Assembly (NCBI RefSeq): GCF_026162425.1
Contig: NZ_JAOBQJ010000003.1
Span: 372,001 to 436,000 of the forward strand
Reading direction: 5' to 3'
Source of the DNA: Flexivirga meconopsidis
GTDB taxonomy: Bacteria; Actinomycetota; Actinomycetes; Actinomycetales; Dermatophilaceae
DNA: 64,000 nucleotides
Position 1 is the stretch's first letter, and every line of letters begins with the position of its first letter. The translations under genes and the position numbers were made by a program. This document shows, in pieces, positions 29,637 through 37,261 of the stretch. Under the pieces are notes generated by a model that was given only the letters and a program-made list of their open reading frames with translations, did no database searches and was not told the DNA's origin.

Positions 29637-30475
29637 CGTACAGCGTCGGGCCGGTTGAGGTCGAGCGCGTCGTCGAGCTCGAGTCGTGGCGATTCGCGCC
29701 GGCTGACATGTTCCCGGCCGTCACGCCCGAGCTCTACGCAGGCGACTCGCTGGATTTCACGATCGCCACCTATGTAGTGCGCACGCCCGACCTGACGATG
29801 CTGGTCGATGCCGGGAACGGCAATGACAAGCACCGGCCGGTCCTGACTGCGCACGATGGGTTCCACACCGACTATCTCGACCGGCTGGCGACGGTCGTCG
29901 AGCCGGAAGACGTCGATGTCGTGGTGTGCACACACCTGCATCCCGATCACTGCGGTGGCCTGACGCGTCTCGTCGATGCCTCCTGGGTGCCGGTCTTTCC
30001 CCGCGCCCGGCACCTGGTGCCCCGGGAAGAACTCGCCTGGCTGCAAAGTCTGGTGGCCACGGCGGATGTCGACGGGCCGGTGGCGGACCTGGCCCGCACC
30101 TACGAGGACAGCGTGCGTCCCGTGCTCGACGCTGGATTGATCGATGAGGTCGACCTGCCCGTCGATCTGGGGCACGGAGTGACCGTGCGTGCCGCCCCGG
30201 GTCACACCGCCGGGCATGTGGTCGTCGAACTGAGCCACGGCGATGAGTTCGCCGTCGTCTGTGGCGACCTGCTGCACCATCCGTTTCAGATGGCTGATCT
30301 CGCGTTGGCGCACTCCGGTGATTTCGACCCGGACCGGGCGCACCAGACGCGAAGGCAGCTGGTGGAGAAACTCGCCGACAGCGGAGGTCTGTTGTTGCCC
30401 TGCCACTTCGGTCCCGGCCACGTGACTCGCACGACCGCCGGTTTCGCTTGGCAACCCCTCCGCCGCGGACGATAG
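29633..30475 (+). CDS. Metallo-beta-lactamase-fold hydrolase
   Basis: 280-residue MBL-superfamily enzyme. The dinuclear zinc motif is THLHPDHCGG (His101, His103, Asp105, His106), followed by VRAAPGHTAGHV, VVCGDLLHHPFQ and a final CHFGPGH; all usual metal ligands are present. It resembles quorum-quenching-like or generic MBL hydrolases, and the substrate is unknown. I chose ATG at 29633 in the ATGA overlap with the DUF4186 gene; the open frame further upstream overlaps that gene. Confidence 0.9.
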   Translation: MTYSVGPVEVERVVELESWRFAPADMFPAVTPELYAGDSLDFTIATYVVRTPDLTMLVDAGNGNDKHRPVLTAHDGFHTDYLDRLATVVEPEDVDVVVCTHLHPDHCGGLTRLVDASWVPVFPRARHLVPREELAWLQSLVATADVDGPVADLARTYEDSVRPVLDAGLIDEVDLPVDLGHGVTVRAAPGHTAGHVVVELSHGDEFAVVCGDLLHHPFQMADLALAHSGDFDPDRAHQTRRQLVEKLADSGGLLLPCHFGPGHVTRTTAGFAWQPLRRGR

Positions 30476-30639
30476 GCGCCGCGCGGCGACTCGTCGCCGA
30501 TCTCCTGAGCGATCACGCTGCGTCGTCGCACGGGCAGACAGTTTCGCGAAGTTCGTTCGAACAGACCTCCGGTCGTCGGTGGTCGACGTTATGATGATCA
30601 CAACGACGAAAACCACTGCGGCGGAAGGAGATTCGAGCC

Positions 30640-32019
30640 GTGTCTCTCGATTCTGCTGTGCCGCTGCCGGATCGTCCGGACGTGCCGGAGGATGGTGTTC
30701 GGGTGCCGGTTGAACCGGGTCGTGGGCCGGAGGTTTTGGCGCAGTTGCAGGCGGTCGCGGCGATAGCCGGTGAGGTGCCGGGCGTGCTGCACCAGCTCGG
30801 CGAAGAGCAGTTGGAGACGCTGACCGAAACACTGCTGGGACTGTCAGGCCGGTTCGCCCAGCTCGCGACCGTCGCGACCGCGGAAGCGGTCGACCGGGGC
30901 ACGGTCGCGGGCTCGACGGCGGCGAACACCACCCAGTGGGTGTGTCGGCACGCCGCGGCGGCTGGGGTGCCGGTCGAACCGGTGGAGGCGAAGTCGATCG
31001 CGGTGGTGGCGGAGGCGTGCCGGGAACCGAAGAACGCGGTGATCGCGGCAGCCGTCGCACGCGGGTCGTGCACGGTGAGCACGGCGCGGGCCGCGTTGAC
31101 CCATGCGGACAAGGTCGCACCCGTGGTGCCGTCCGCGGACCGGGGTGAAGTGTTGTCGTGGTTCCTGCAACTCGAACCGTCGCTCGGGGTCAAGGGTGTG
31201 CAGGCGTTGACCCGGAAGATCCTGGCGACCTACGCATCGGAGGCGTTGTCGGCGCAGGACGCGAAACTCGAGACCGTCGAAACCCTGACCTGGGGCACCA
31301 CGGCCGCGGGGATGACCCGACTCGTGGCCGAGTTGGCGCCGGCGAATGCCGCGGTGCTGAAGGCGGCGATCACCGCCGGCTCCGCACCCCGACCGGCCAC
31401 CCCGGACCAGACGCCCGGTGTCGGTGACTCGACCGTAGCCACCAGTGCCAACAGGACCGTGCGGGATGACCGCACTCCGGGCAAACGCCGAGCGGATGCG
31501 TTGGTCGAATTGGTGACCGCGGGCGCGAAAGTCGCTGCCGGCGAGGCGGCTCCGGTGGGGTCGGCGGCGACGGTCCTGCTGACGATGGACCTCAAGTCGT
31601 TGACCGAAGGGATCGGCGGGGCAACCACACCCGCGGGTGACGTCTTCGATGCCGGAGCGGCCCGGCGGGCCGCGTGTGACGCGGACCTGATCCCCGCAGT
31701 GCTCGGCGGACCCAGTCAACCGTTGGACGTGGGCCGACGAGAACGCCTCGTGACCAAGGGGTTACGCGCGGCCGTGCTCATACGTGATGGCGGGTGCACC
31801 TTCCCCGGCTGCGATCGGCCGCCGGGTTTCTGCGAGGTCCATCATGTGACGCCGTGGTGGGCCGGCGGCACCACCAGCCTGACCAACTCCGCGATGTTGT
31901 GCTGCCGACATCACCAGGAAGTCCACCGCCGAGGGTTCACCGCACGAGTCCGCCCCGACGGCGTGACCTGGGACCTCACCGAGGGACGCATGCCCGGCCA
32001 CACCCACGCCGCCGCGTAA
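30640..32019 (+). CDS. DUF222 / HNH endonuclease signature protein
   Basis: 459-residue member of the 13E12-like DUF222 family, abundant and often multicopy in actinobacteria. The N-terminal two thirds are the helical DUF222 part; the C-terminal HNH nuclease motif is CTFPGCDRPPGFCEVHHVTPWWAGGTTSLTN-like, ending CCRHHQEVH, with zinc-binding cysteines and catalytic His residues intact. GTG follows GAAGGAG by 9 nt. Biological role is unproven. It contains no copy of the CGNCATAC motif common in the rest of the window. Confidence 0.88.
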   Translation: MSLDSAVPLPDRPDVPEDGVRVPVEPGRGPEVLAQLQAVAAIAGEVPGVLHQLGEEQLETLTETLLGLSGRFAQLATVATAEAVDRGTVAGSTAANTTQWVCRHAAAAGVPVEPVEAKSIAVVAEACREPKNAVIAAAVARGSCTVSTARAALTHADKVAPVVPSADRGEVLSWFLQLEPSLGVKGVQALTRKILATYASEALSAQDAKLETVETLTWGTTAAGMTRLVAELAPANAAVLKAAITAGSAPRPATPDQTPGVGDSTVATSANRTVRDDRTPGKRRADALVELVTAGAKVAAGEAAPVGSAATVLLTMDLKSLTEGIGGATTPAGDVFDAGAARRAACDADLIPAVLGGPSQPLDVGRRERLVTKGLRAAVLIRDGGCTFPGCDRPPGFCEVHHVTPWWAGGTTSLTNSAMLCCRHHQEVHRRGFTARVRPDGVTWDLTEGRMPGHTHAAA

Positions 32020-32059
32020 ATCACTGCCGTCCGAACCCGTCACCGAGCACACTGACGCC

Positions 32060-32539
32060 ATGAGTGCTGCGACCCCGCCGAAAGCCGCCCTGCCGAAACA
32101 GCTTCGGCTGATCATCGAGACCGACGACTTCGACGAGGCGCTGCGGTTCTACCGCGACGTGCTCGGTATGCCGGAGCAGGCTGCCTTTGCCACCGAAGGC
32201 GACGACCGCGTCGCAATCCTGCACGCCGGGGTCGCAACGATCGAGCTCGCAACCCGGGAGCACGCCGAAGCGATCGACAAGGTCGAGGGCATGCCGCCGA
32301 ACGTCGGGCCAACACTTCGGATCGCACTCGAAGTGGCCGACACCACGGCGGCCGTGGACGCCGTCCGCGACGCGGGGGCCGAGGTGCTGGCGCCGCCCAT
32401 CGAGACGCCGTTCCGCAGTCTGAACGCCCGTGTGCAGGGTCCGGCCGGCTGGCAGGTGACGTTCTTCCAAGAACTCGAATCGCTCGAACAGCGCTCGCAG
32501 CGGGCAGGATTCACCACCGACGACACCCGCGAACGCTGA
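32060..32539 (+). CDS. VOC (glyoxalase/bleomycin-resistance fold) family protein
   Basis: 159-residue single vicinal-oxygen-chelate domain: LRLIIETDDFDEALRFYRDVLGMPEQ opens the first beta-alpha-beta unit and GWQVTFFQE closes the last. Such proteins are dioxygenases, lyases or ligand binders; the substrate is unknown. No clear ribosome site precedes the ATG. It stands alone between DUF222 and a nucleotidyltransferase. Confidence 0.82.
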   Translation: MSAATPPKAALPKQLRLIIETDDFDEALRFYRDVLGMPEQAAFATEGDDRVAILHAGVATIELATREHAEAIDKVEGMPPNVGPTLRIALEVADTTAAVDAVRDAGAEVLAPPIETPFRSLNARVQGPAGWQVTFFQELESLEQRSQRAGFTTDDTRER

Positions 32540-32558
32540 CCGACATGCCGACGGCACC

Positions 32559-33269
32559 ATGCGAACCGTGACCGACCTTGTCCAGCGAGCCCGTGCCTTC
32601 CTCGCCGCCAAACACCCGGACGCAGCCATCGCGTTCCTCGGCGGCAGCGCGGCGACGGGAGACGCCACCGCCACCTCCGATCTCGACGTCCTCGTCATCC
32701 TCGGAGAGGACCAGGCAGACGTGTCCTATGTCGAGACCAGCAGGTATGACGGGCAGCTCGTCGAGGCCTTCGTCTACGGGCCGGCTGCGATCCGCACCTG
32801 GACCGCCCGCGGCCGGGCCGAACGCCGTCCTGTGCTGGATCGTCTTGCCGCCGAAGGTATTTCGCTGACCAGTGGCACGACGACTCAGGATTGGCAGACC
32901 GAGGCGCGCGCGGTCATGGCAGCTGGTCCCGCCCCGCTCACCTCCGACGAGATCGACGCATGCCGCTACGCGCTGACATCCCTGCTCGACGATCTCGCCG
33001 ATCCACGGGACGCGGCGGAGGCAGCGGTCGTCGCCGCGACGTCCTGGCGCAAAGCCGCAGTACTCGCGCTCGGCCTGGACCGGCACTGGCTCGGGACCGG
33101 CAAGTGGTTGCTGCGCGAACTCCGGCTGAGCGACGACACCGACCGCTTCGGACTGATCAGGGCGGCGACGCTCACCGACCTTGAGCAGGTGGTCGCTGCC
33201 GGCCGCGCCGTGCTCGACGCGGCCGGCGGCCCGCTGCAGGCGGGACATCTGCGTGGCAGCAAACCCTGA
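32559..33269 (+). CDS. Nucleotidyltransferase-fold protein
   Basis: 236-residue protein with the polymerase-beta-like motif FLGGSAATGDATATSDLDVLVIL (Gly-Ser followed by SDLD, about residues 26-48), the minimal catalytic signature of NTP transferases. The rest is helical. It may transfer a nucleotide to a small molecule or protein, but no substrate clue is visible. The start is uncertain: ATG 32559 or GTG 32568. Confidence 0.75.
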   Translation: MRTVTDLVQRARAFLAAKHPDAAIAFLGGSAATGDATATSDLDVLVILGEDQADVSYVETSRYDGQLVEAFVYGPAAIRTWTARGRAERRPVLDRLAAEGISLTSGTTTQDWQTEARAVMAAGPAPLTSDEIDACRYALTSLLDDLADPRDAAEAAVVAATSWRKAAVLALGLDRHWLGTGKWLLRELRLSDDTDRFGLIRAATLTDLEQVVAAGRAVLDAAGGPLQAGHLRGSKP

Positions 33270-33311
33270 GCTACCCGGCCGGAAGCCGGTCGCCCCGCCA
33301 TTCGGCCGAGA

Positions 33312-33974
33312 TCAGCGCCGCAAAGCCTTGCGGGCCAACGCGTTTCCGCTGAACTGCGCCAACTGCACCAGCACGATGATCGCGGCGACGGCGACCCAGG
33401 TGACGGCCCAGTCGAAGCGGTGGTAGCCGTAGGTGATGGCGAAGTCACCGAGCCCGCCGCCACCGACGGCCCCCGCGATCGCGGTCATGTCGACCACCGC
33501 GACGAAGACGAACGTGTAGCCGAGGATCAGCGGACCGAGCGCCTCGGGCACCAGCACCGACCGGACGATCCGCCAGGGTGAGGCGCCCATCGCTTCGGCA
33601 GCCTCGATCACGCCGGGATCGACCGAGACCAAAGACTGCTCGACGATGCGGGAGACACCGAAGGTCGCCGCGATGACCAGCGGGAAGGTAGCTGCGGTGG
33701 TGCCGATCGTGGTGCCCATCGCGCGCAACGTCAGCGGAGCGATCGCCGTCACGAAGATGATGAACGGGATCGGCCGGATGATGTTGACCAGCACGTTGAG
33801 CACGGTGTTGACCGCGCGGTTCTCCAGCAGGCCGCCGGTCCGGGTGGTGAACAGCGCGACCCCGAGCAGCAGCCCGAGCAGACCGCCGAGCGCGATCGTC
33901 ACCACAGCCATGATCAGCGTCTGCAAGATCGCGGTCTGGAAGGTCGGCCACAGCGCGGCCCAATCGGTGGACAT
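33312..33974 (-). CDS. metI: Methionine ABC transporter permease
   Basis: 220-residue permease with five hydrophobic segments and the EAA loop AAEAMGASPWRIVRSVLVPEALGPLILGYTF, typical of MetI. It starts at ATG overlapping the metN stop by one base (TGATG). Last gene of metQNI under the SAM-IV riboswitch. Confidence 0.95.
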   Translation of the reverse strand: MSTDWAALWPTFQTAILQTLIMAVVTIALGGLLGLLLGVALFTTRTGGLLENRAVNTVLNVLVNIIRPIPFIIFVTAIAPLTLRAMGTTIGTTAATFPLVIAATFGVSRIVEQSLVSVDPGVIEAAEAMGASPWRIVRSVLVPEALGPLILGYTFVFVAVVDMTAIAGAVGGGGLGDFAITYGYHRFDWAVTWVAVAAIIVLVQLAQFSGNALARKALRR

Positions 33975-35044
33975 CAGGAGATCACCTCCGCCGTGCCGAT
34001 GCCGCGCAGAGCGCGCACGGTGGCCTCGACGGCGTCCGCGGACCCGGTCAGGGCGAGGGTGAAGCTGCCCAAGGTCTCCGCTTTCAGCTCGGTGACGCCG
34101 CCGCGGAGGATTTCGAAGTCGACGCCGTGCTCTCGGGCCGCCGCGCTCAATGTGCGCCCGAGACGTCGCTCATCACCCACCGTGACCGACACGAGGGTGC
34201 CCTGCAGATCCTTCGGAAGGTGTTGCCGCAGAGCCTCGTTCGAGCTTGAGCCGGTCGCGGCGGCGAGGAATCGCCGCGTTGTCGGTGATTGTGGAGTGCC
34301 GATCACGTCCCGCACGAGCCCGGTCTCGACCACCCGGCCGCCGTCCAGGACCGCGACCCGGTCGGCGATCGACCGGACGACCTCGAGTTCGTGGGTGATC
34401 ACCACGATCGAGATCCCCAGCTCCTCGTTGACCCGGCGCAGCAGGCCGAGCACGTCGCGGGTCGTCTCCGGGTCCAGTGCGGACGTGGACTCGTCGGCCA
34501 GCAGGAGGTCGGGTTGTGTGGCGAGTGCCCGGGCGATGCCGACGCGCTGCTTCTGCCCGCCGGACAATTCCTCCGGATAGGACCACGCCTTGTCCAACAG
34601 CCCAACGAACGAAAGCAGTTGGGCCACTCGGTCCTCGCGTTCGGCGCGGTCCATCCCGGCGAGTTCCAGGGGATAGGACACATTGCCGACCACGGTGCGC
34701 GACCGCATCAGATTGAACTGCTGGAAGACCATCCCGATCCGGCGACGGACGTCACGCAACGGTTTGCCGGCAAGGGCGGTGATGTCGGTCCCATCGACTG
34801 TGACCGTGCCCGAGGTGGCACGTTCCAGGCCGTTGAGCAGTCGCACCAGCGTGCTCTTGCCCGCGCCGGAGTAGCCGATCACCGCGAAGATCTCGCCGCG
34901 CGGGATGTCGAGGGTTACCTCCTCCAGTGCGGTGTGAGCGGAGTCGCCGCGACCGAACACCTTGGAAACGTTGGCGATCCGCGCGATCAGCTGATCCTCG
35001 GACACGGCTTCGGCGGACGGTGCGGTCAGGGTCGAGGCGCTCAT
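33974..35044 (-). CDS. metN: Methionine ABC transporter ATP-binding protein
   Basis: 356-residue ATPase. Walker A GYSGAGKST, Q-loop FQQFNLM, signature LSGGQKQRVGIARAL and Walker B LLLADESTSALD are all intact. The C-terminal NIL (ACT-like) domain, about residues 265-350, senses internal methionine and inhibits transport in E. coli MetN. The start overlaps the metQ stop by 4 nt (ATGA). Confidence 0.96.
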   Translation of the reverse strand: MSASTLTAPSAEAVSEDQLIARIANVSKVFGRGDSAHTALEEVTLDIPRGEIFAVIGYSGAGKSTLVRLLNGLERATSGTVTVDGTDITALAGKPLRDVRRRIGMVFQQFNLMRSRTVVGNVSYPLELAGMDRAEREDRVAQLLSFVGLLDKAWSYPEELSGGQKQRVGIARALATQPDLLLADESTSALDPETTRDVLGLLRRVNEELGISIVVITHELEVVRSIADRVAVLDGGRVVETGLVRDVIGTPQSPTTRRFLAAATGSSSNEALRQHLPKDLQGTLVSVTVGDERRLGRTLSAAAREHGVDFEILRGGVTELKAETLGSFTLALTGSADAVEATVRALRGIGTAEVIS

Positions 35045-36012
35045 GACGATGCCTCGACGGTCTTCTGCAGCCCTGCCAGGATCTTCTGCAGGTCCGCCGC
35101 GGGCTTCACCACCGACACGCTGGTGCCCTTGCTCTCGGCGATCACCTGCTTGCGCACACGCGGGTCCTGATAGAGCTTGACCACCTCGGCGTAGGTCGGG
35201 TTGTCCTTGTCCTGCGCGCGGGCGACGATCACGTTGATGTAGGGCTCGGACTGCGCCGACTTGGGGTCGTCGGAGAAGAGTGCCTTGCTCGGGTCGAGCT
35301 TGCCGTCGAGGGCGAAGTTGTTGTTGACGACCGCGCCGTCGACCGACGACAGCGAGGTCACCGTCTGCGCGGCGTCGACCGGTGTGACCGACACCTTCGA
35401 GGCGCTCTTGTCGATGTCGGCCGGGGTCGACAGCACGTTGCCGCCGTTCTTGAGCTTCACCAGCCCGGCCGACTGCAGGACCAGCAACGCCCGCGCCTGG
35501 TTGGTCGGGTCGTTCGGGATGGCAACCTTGCCACCGGCCGGGATCTGCTGCAGCTTCTGGTATTTCGAGGAGTAGAGACTGAGCGGCACGACATACGTCG
35601 AACCGATCGGTGTGAGCGACTGATGCGACGAGACGTTGTAGTTGGCCAGGAAGACCAGGTGCTGGAAGAGGTTCAGATCGAGCTGACCCTGCGCCAGCGC
35701 AGGGTTGGCCTGCGTGTAGTCCTGGAAGTTGACCGTCTTGATGCGGATGCCCTTGTCGCGGGCCAACTGCTTGAATGTGGTCCAGTAGTCCTGGTCGGCA
35801 TCGGTGACGCCGATCGTCACAGTGCGCAGCGACTCACCTGAGCCGCTCGGCGCGGTGCCGCGACCAGCGGCGAAGCCACCCGCCCCGCCGACAACCAGGC
35901 CGAGCACTGCGAGGCCGGCGACGGTGCGCCGACTCGTCCCGCTGCGTGGGCGCGGAGGCAGTTTCGGCCGGTTCGGGTCGTCCGAGCCGACACTCCCAGG
36001 AGTTTCGAACAT
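35041..36012 (-). CDS. metQ: Methionine ABC transporter substrate-binding protein, membrane-anchored form
   Basis: 323-residue NlpA/MetQ-family receptor: VTIGVTDADQDYWTTFKQLARDKGIRIK then NLFQHLVFLANYN and AIPNDPTNQARALLVLQSAG. Unlike usual MetQ lipoproteins it has no lipobox and I see no cysteine at all; a single hydrophobic segment (TVAGLAVLGLVVGGAGGFAAG, about residues 30-50) after a basic Pro-rich cytoplasmic stretch probably anchors it. ATG at 36012 has GAGGG 9 nt upstream; the ATG at 36021 abuts that site. Confidence 0.93.
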   Translation of the reverse strand: MFETPGSVGSDDPNRPKLPPRPRSGTSRRTVAGLAVLGLVVGGAGGFAAGRGTAPSGSGESLRTVTIGVTDADQDYWTTFKQLARDKGIRIKTVNFQDYTQANPALAQGQLDLNLFQHLVFLANYNVSSHQSLTPIGSTYVVPLSLYSSKYQKLQQIPAGGKVAIPNDPTNQARALLVLQSAGLVKLKNGGNVLSTPADIDKSASKVSVTPVDAAQTVTSLSSVDGAVVNNNFALDGKLDPSKALFSDDPKSAQSEPYINVIVARAQDKDNPTYAEVVKLYQDPRVRKQVIAESKGTSVSVVKPAADLQKILAGLQKTVEASS

Positions 36013-36028
36013 CCTTGTCATCCCTCAT

Positions 36029-36061
36029 GTTTCGTGTATGACGGCGCGGCACGCACGAAAC
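36029..36061 (-). promoter_or_regulatory. Hairpin before the metQ ribosome site (possible expression platform)
   Basis: Arms GTTTCGTG and CACGAAAC pair perfectly in the leader just before the GAGGG ribosome site. A second strong hairpin (GCGCGCAG/CTGCGCGC, 36067-36087) lies between it and the aptamer. Neither has a U-tract, so translational control is more likely than termination; this is inference. Confidence 0.5.
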
Positions 36062-36126
36062 GCACCGCGCGCAGGATTGCTGCGCGCAGTGCGGTAGCCG
36101 GGGCTGCCGTGCTTGCCGTGATGGCC

Positions 36127-36208
36127 TAGTCATCACCTGGAGCACCCCGCCACGTGCGTGAGGGTTGCCGTCCAACAAGCCAGGGCTTCGCGTTGGATCT
36201 CGTGACTA
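36127..36208 (-). promoter_or_regulatory. SAM-IV riboswitch aptamer
   Basis: On the minus strand the core GCTTGTTGGACGGCAACCCT, then GGCGGGGTGCTCCAGGTGATGAC, matches the SAM-IV (S-box-like) aptamer of actinomycetes. The P1 stem closes by TAGTCA (36208-36203) with TGACTA (36132-36127). 3' pseudoknot elements may extend to about 36095. It lies in the leader of metQNI and should turn methionine import down when S-adenosylmethionine is high. Confidence 0.87.
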
Positions 36209-36213
36209 CTCAA

Positions 36214-36243
36214 AACATAAGTCGAAGTTACGGGATAAGTCAA
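36214..36243 (-). promoter_or_regulatory. Promoter of the SAM-IV / metQNI transcript
   Basis: On the minus strand TTGACT (36243-36238), an 18-nt spacer, then TATGTT (36219-36214). The predicted transcript start, about 36207, coincides with the first base pairs of the riboswitch P1 stem. Confidence 0.7.
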
Positions 36244-36277
36244 AATGCGTAACGCCGCTAACGGGTTGTGACCCGGC

Positions 36278-37192
36278 TCACACCGGCGTCGGCTCGATCG
36301 CCTCGCCACTGCGACGGGTCGCCGGCTCGGCGTGACGTGACCGCAAGCCGAGGGCCAATCCCGTTGCCACCACTGCGACTCCGGCCCAGACGCCGATGCC
36401 GGGGAAGGGGTGCCCGAGTGCGACGCCCGTCATCGCCGCGGCCACCGGTGCGATCCCGGTGAGCAGCCCGGCGCGAGCGGCGCCGAGGCTCGCGACGCAG
36501 CCATACCAGAGCACGAACGCCCCGGCCGTCACGAACACCGCGAGGAATGCGGTCGCCGCCAGCTCCGATCCGTCGAGCCGCAGGACGGCGCGCGGGCCTT
36601 CGCGCCATACGCCGAGAAGTGCGAAGCCGGCCGCAGCCAGCCAGGTGGTGTGCACCGAGACGCCGAACGGCGAGTGCCGTGCGAAGAGTGGCATTGCCAA
36701 CAGGGTGAAGCCCGCTTCGCAGGCGAACACGACGACCGCCCAGACCAGTCCGACCGCGTCGCTGCGACCGAAGCCCTCGACGAGCGCGGCGCCCAGCGTG
36801 ACGACGGCCGCCGCGAGCACCGCCCGGGCGGTCGTGGACGATCCTTCGAGCACGGGGCCGACCGCCGCGAGCACCACCGGGACACACGCAACCGCGACCC
36901 CGAGCACGGCCGGCTCGGCGTGCTCGCCGCCGACGATCAGCGCGACGTTGAAGAGGATCAGCCCGCAGCCGGTGACCCCGGCCAACCACAGCCACTCGAC
37001 ACCACGCGGCCGCTGGATCCGTCGGCCGGTGAGTGCGCAGAGCGCCACCAGCAGGACGGCGGCCACGGCATACCGCAATGCCTGGACGGTGAGGAACGGT
37101 GCCCGCGACAGCCCGGCGCTGACCGCGACGCTGCCCCCGACGAACGACATCGCCAGCGCGCCACCGACCCCGGCTCGACCTGTTCTGCTCAT
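36278..37192 (-). CDS. EamA (DMT) family transporter
   Basis: 304-residue ten-helix drug/metabolite transporter with two EamA repeats (first from about residue 10, second from about 150). Paired divergently with a MocR-type regulator, a common layout for exporters or importers of vitamins and amino acids. ATG at 37192 was chosen because it precedes the first helix directly; a much longer open frame upstream runs antisense to the regulator. Confidence 0.88.
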   Translation of the reverse strand: MSRTGRAGVGGALAMSFVGGSVAVSAGLSRAPFLTVQALRYAVAAVLLVALCALTGRRIQRPRGVEWLWLAGVTGCGLILFNVALIVGGEHAEPAVLGVAVACVPVVLAAVGPVLEGSSTTARAVLAAAVVTLGAALVEGFGRSDAVGLVWAVVVFACEAGFTLLAMPLFARHSPFGVSVHTTWLAAAGFALLGVWREGPRAVLRLDGSELAATAFLAVFVTAGAFVLWYGCVASLGAARAGLLTGIAPVAAAMTGVALGHPFPGIGVWAGVAVVATGLALGLRSRHAEPATRRSGEAIEPTPV

Positions 37193-37215
37193 GACAATGA
37201 CGATGGCAGGCGTTT

Positions 37216-37261
37216 TGGACCTATTGAAGGGCCAATCCAACCTCGCCATAGTGGACCAATG
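37216..37261. promoter_or_regulatory. Direct repeats TGGACC-N0/1-ATTG in the EamA/MocR intergenic region
   Basis: TGGACCTATTG (37216-37226) and TGGACCAATG (37252-37261) are 36 nt apart, with GGCCAATCCAA between them in inverse sense. MocR dimers commonly bind direct repeats in such divergent regions. The role is inferred. Confidence 0.45.

Noticed and set aside
29021-30475. Longer N-terminal version of the metallo-beta-lactamase-fold protein
   Set aside because: It would overlap the whole DUF4186 gene; the ATG in the ATGA overlap at 29633 begins directly at the conserved domain.
30551-30566. TTCG/CGAA palindrome upstream of the DUF222-HNH gene as a LexA (SOS) box
   Set aside because: The actinobacterial box needs GAAC-N4-GTTC spacing; here the arms are adjacent (GTTCGAAC).
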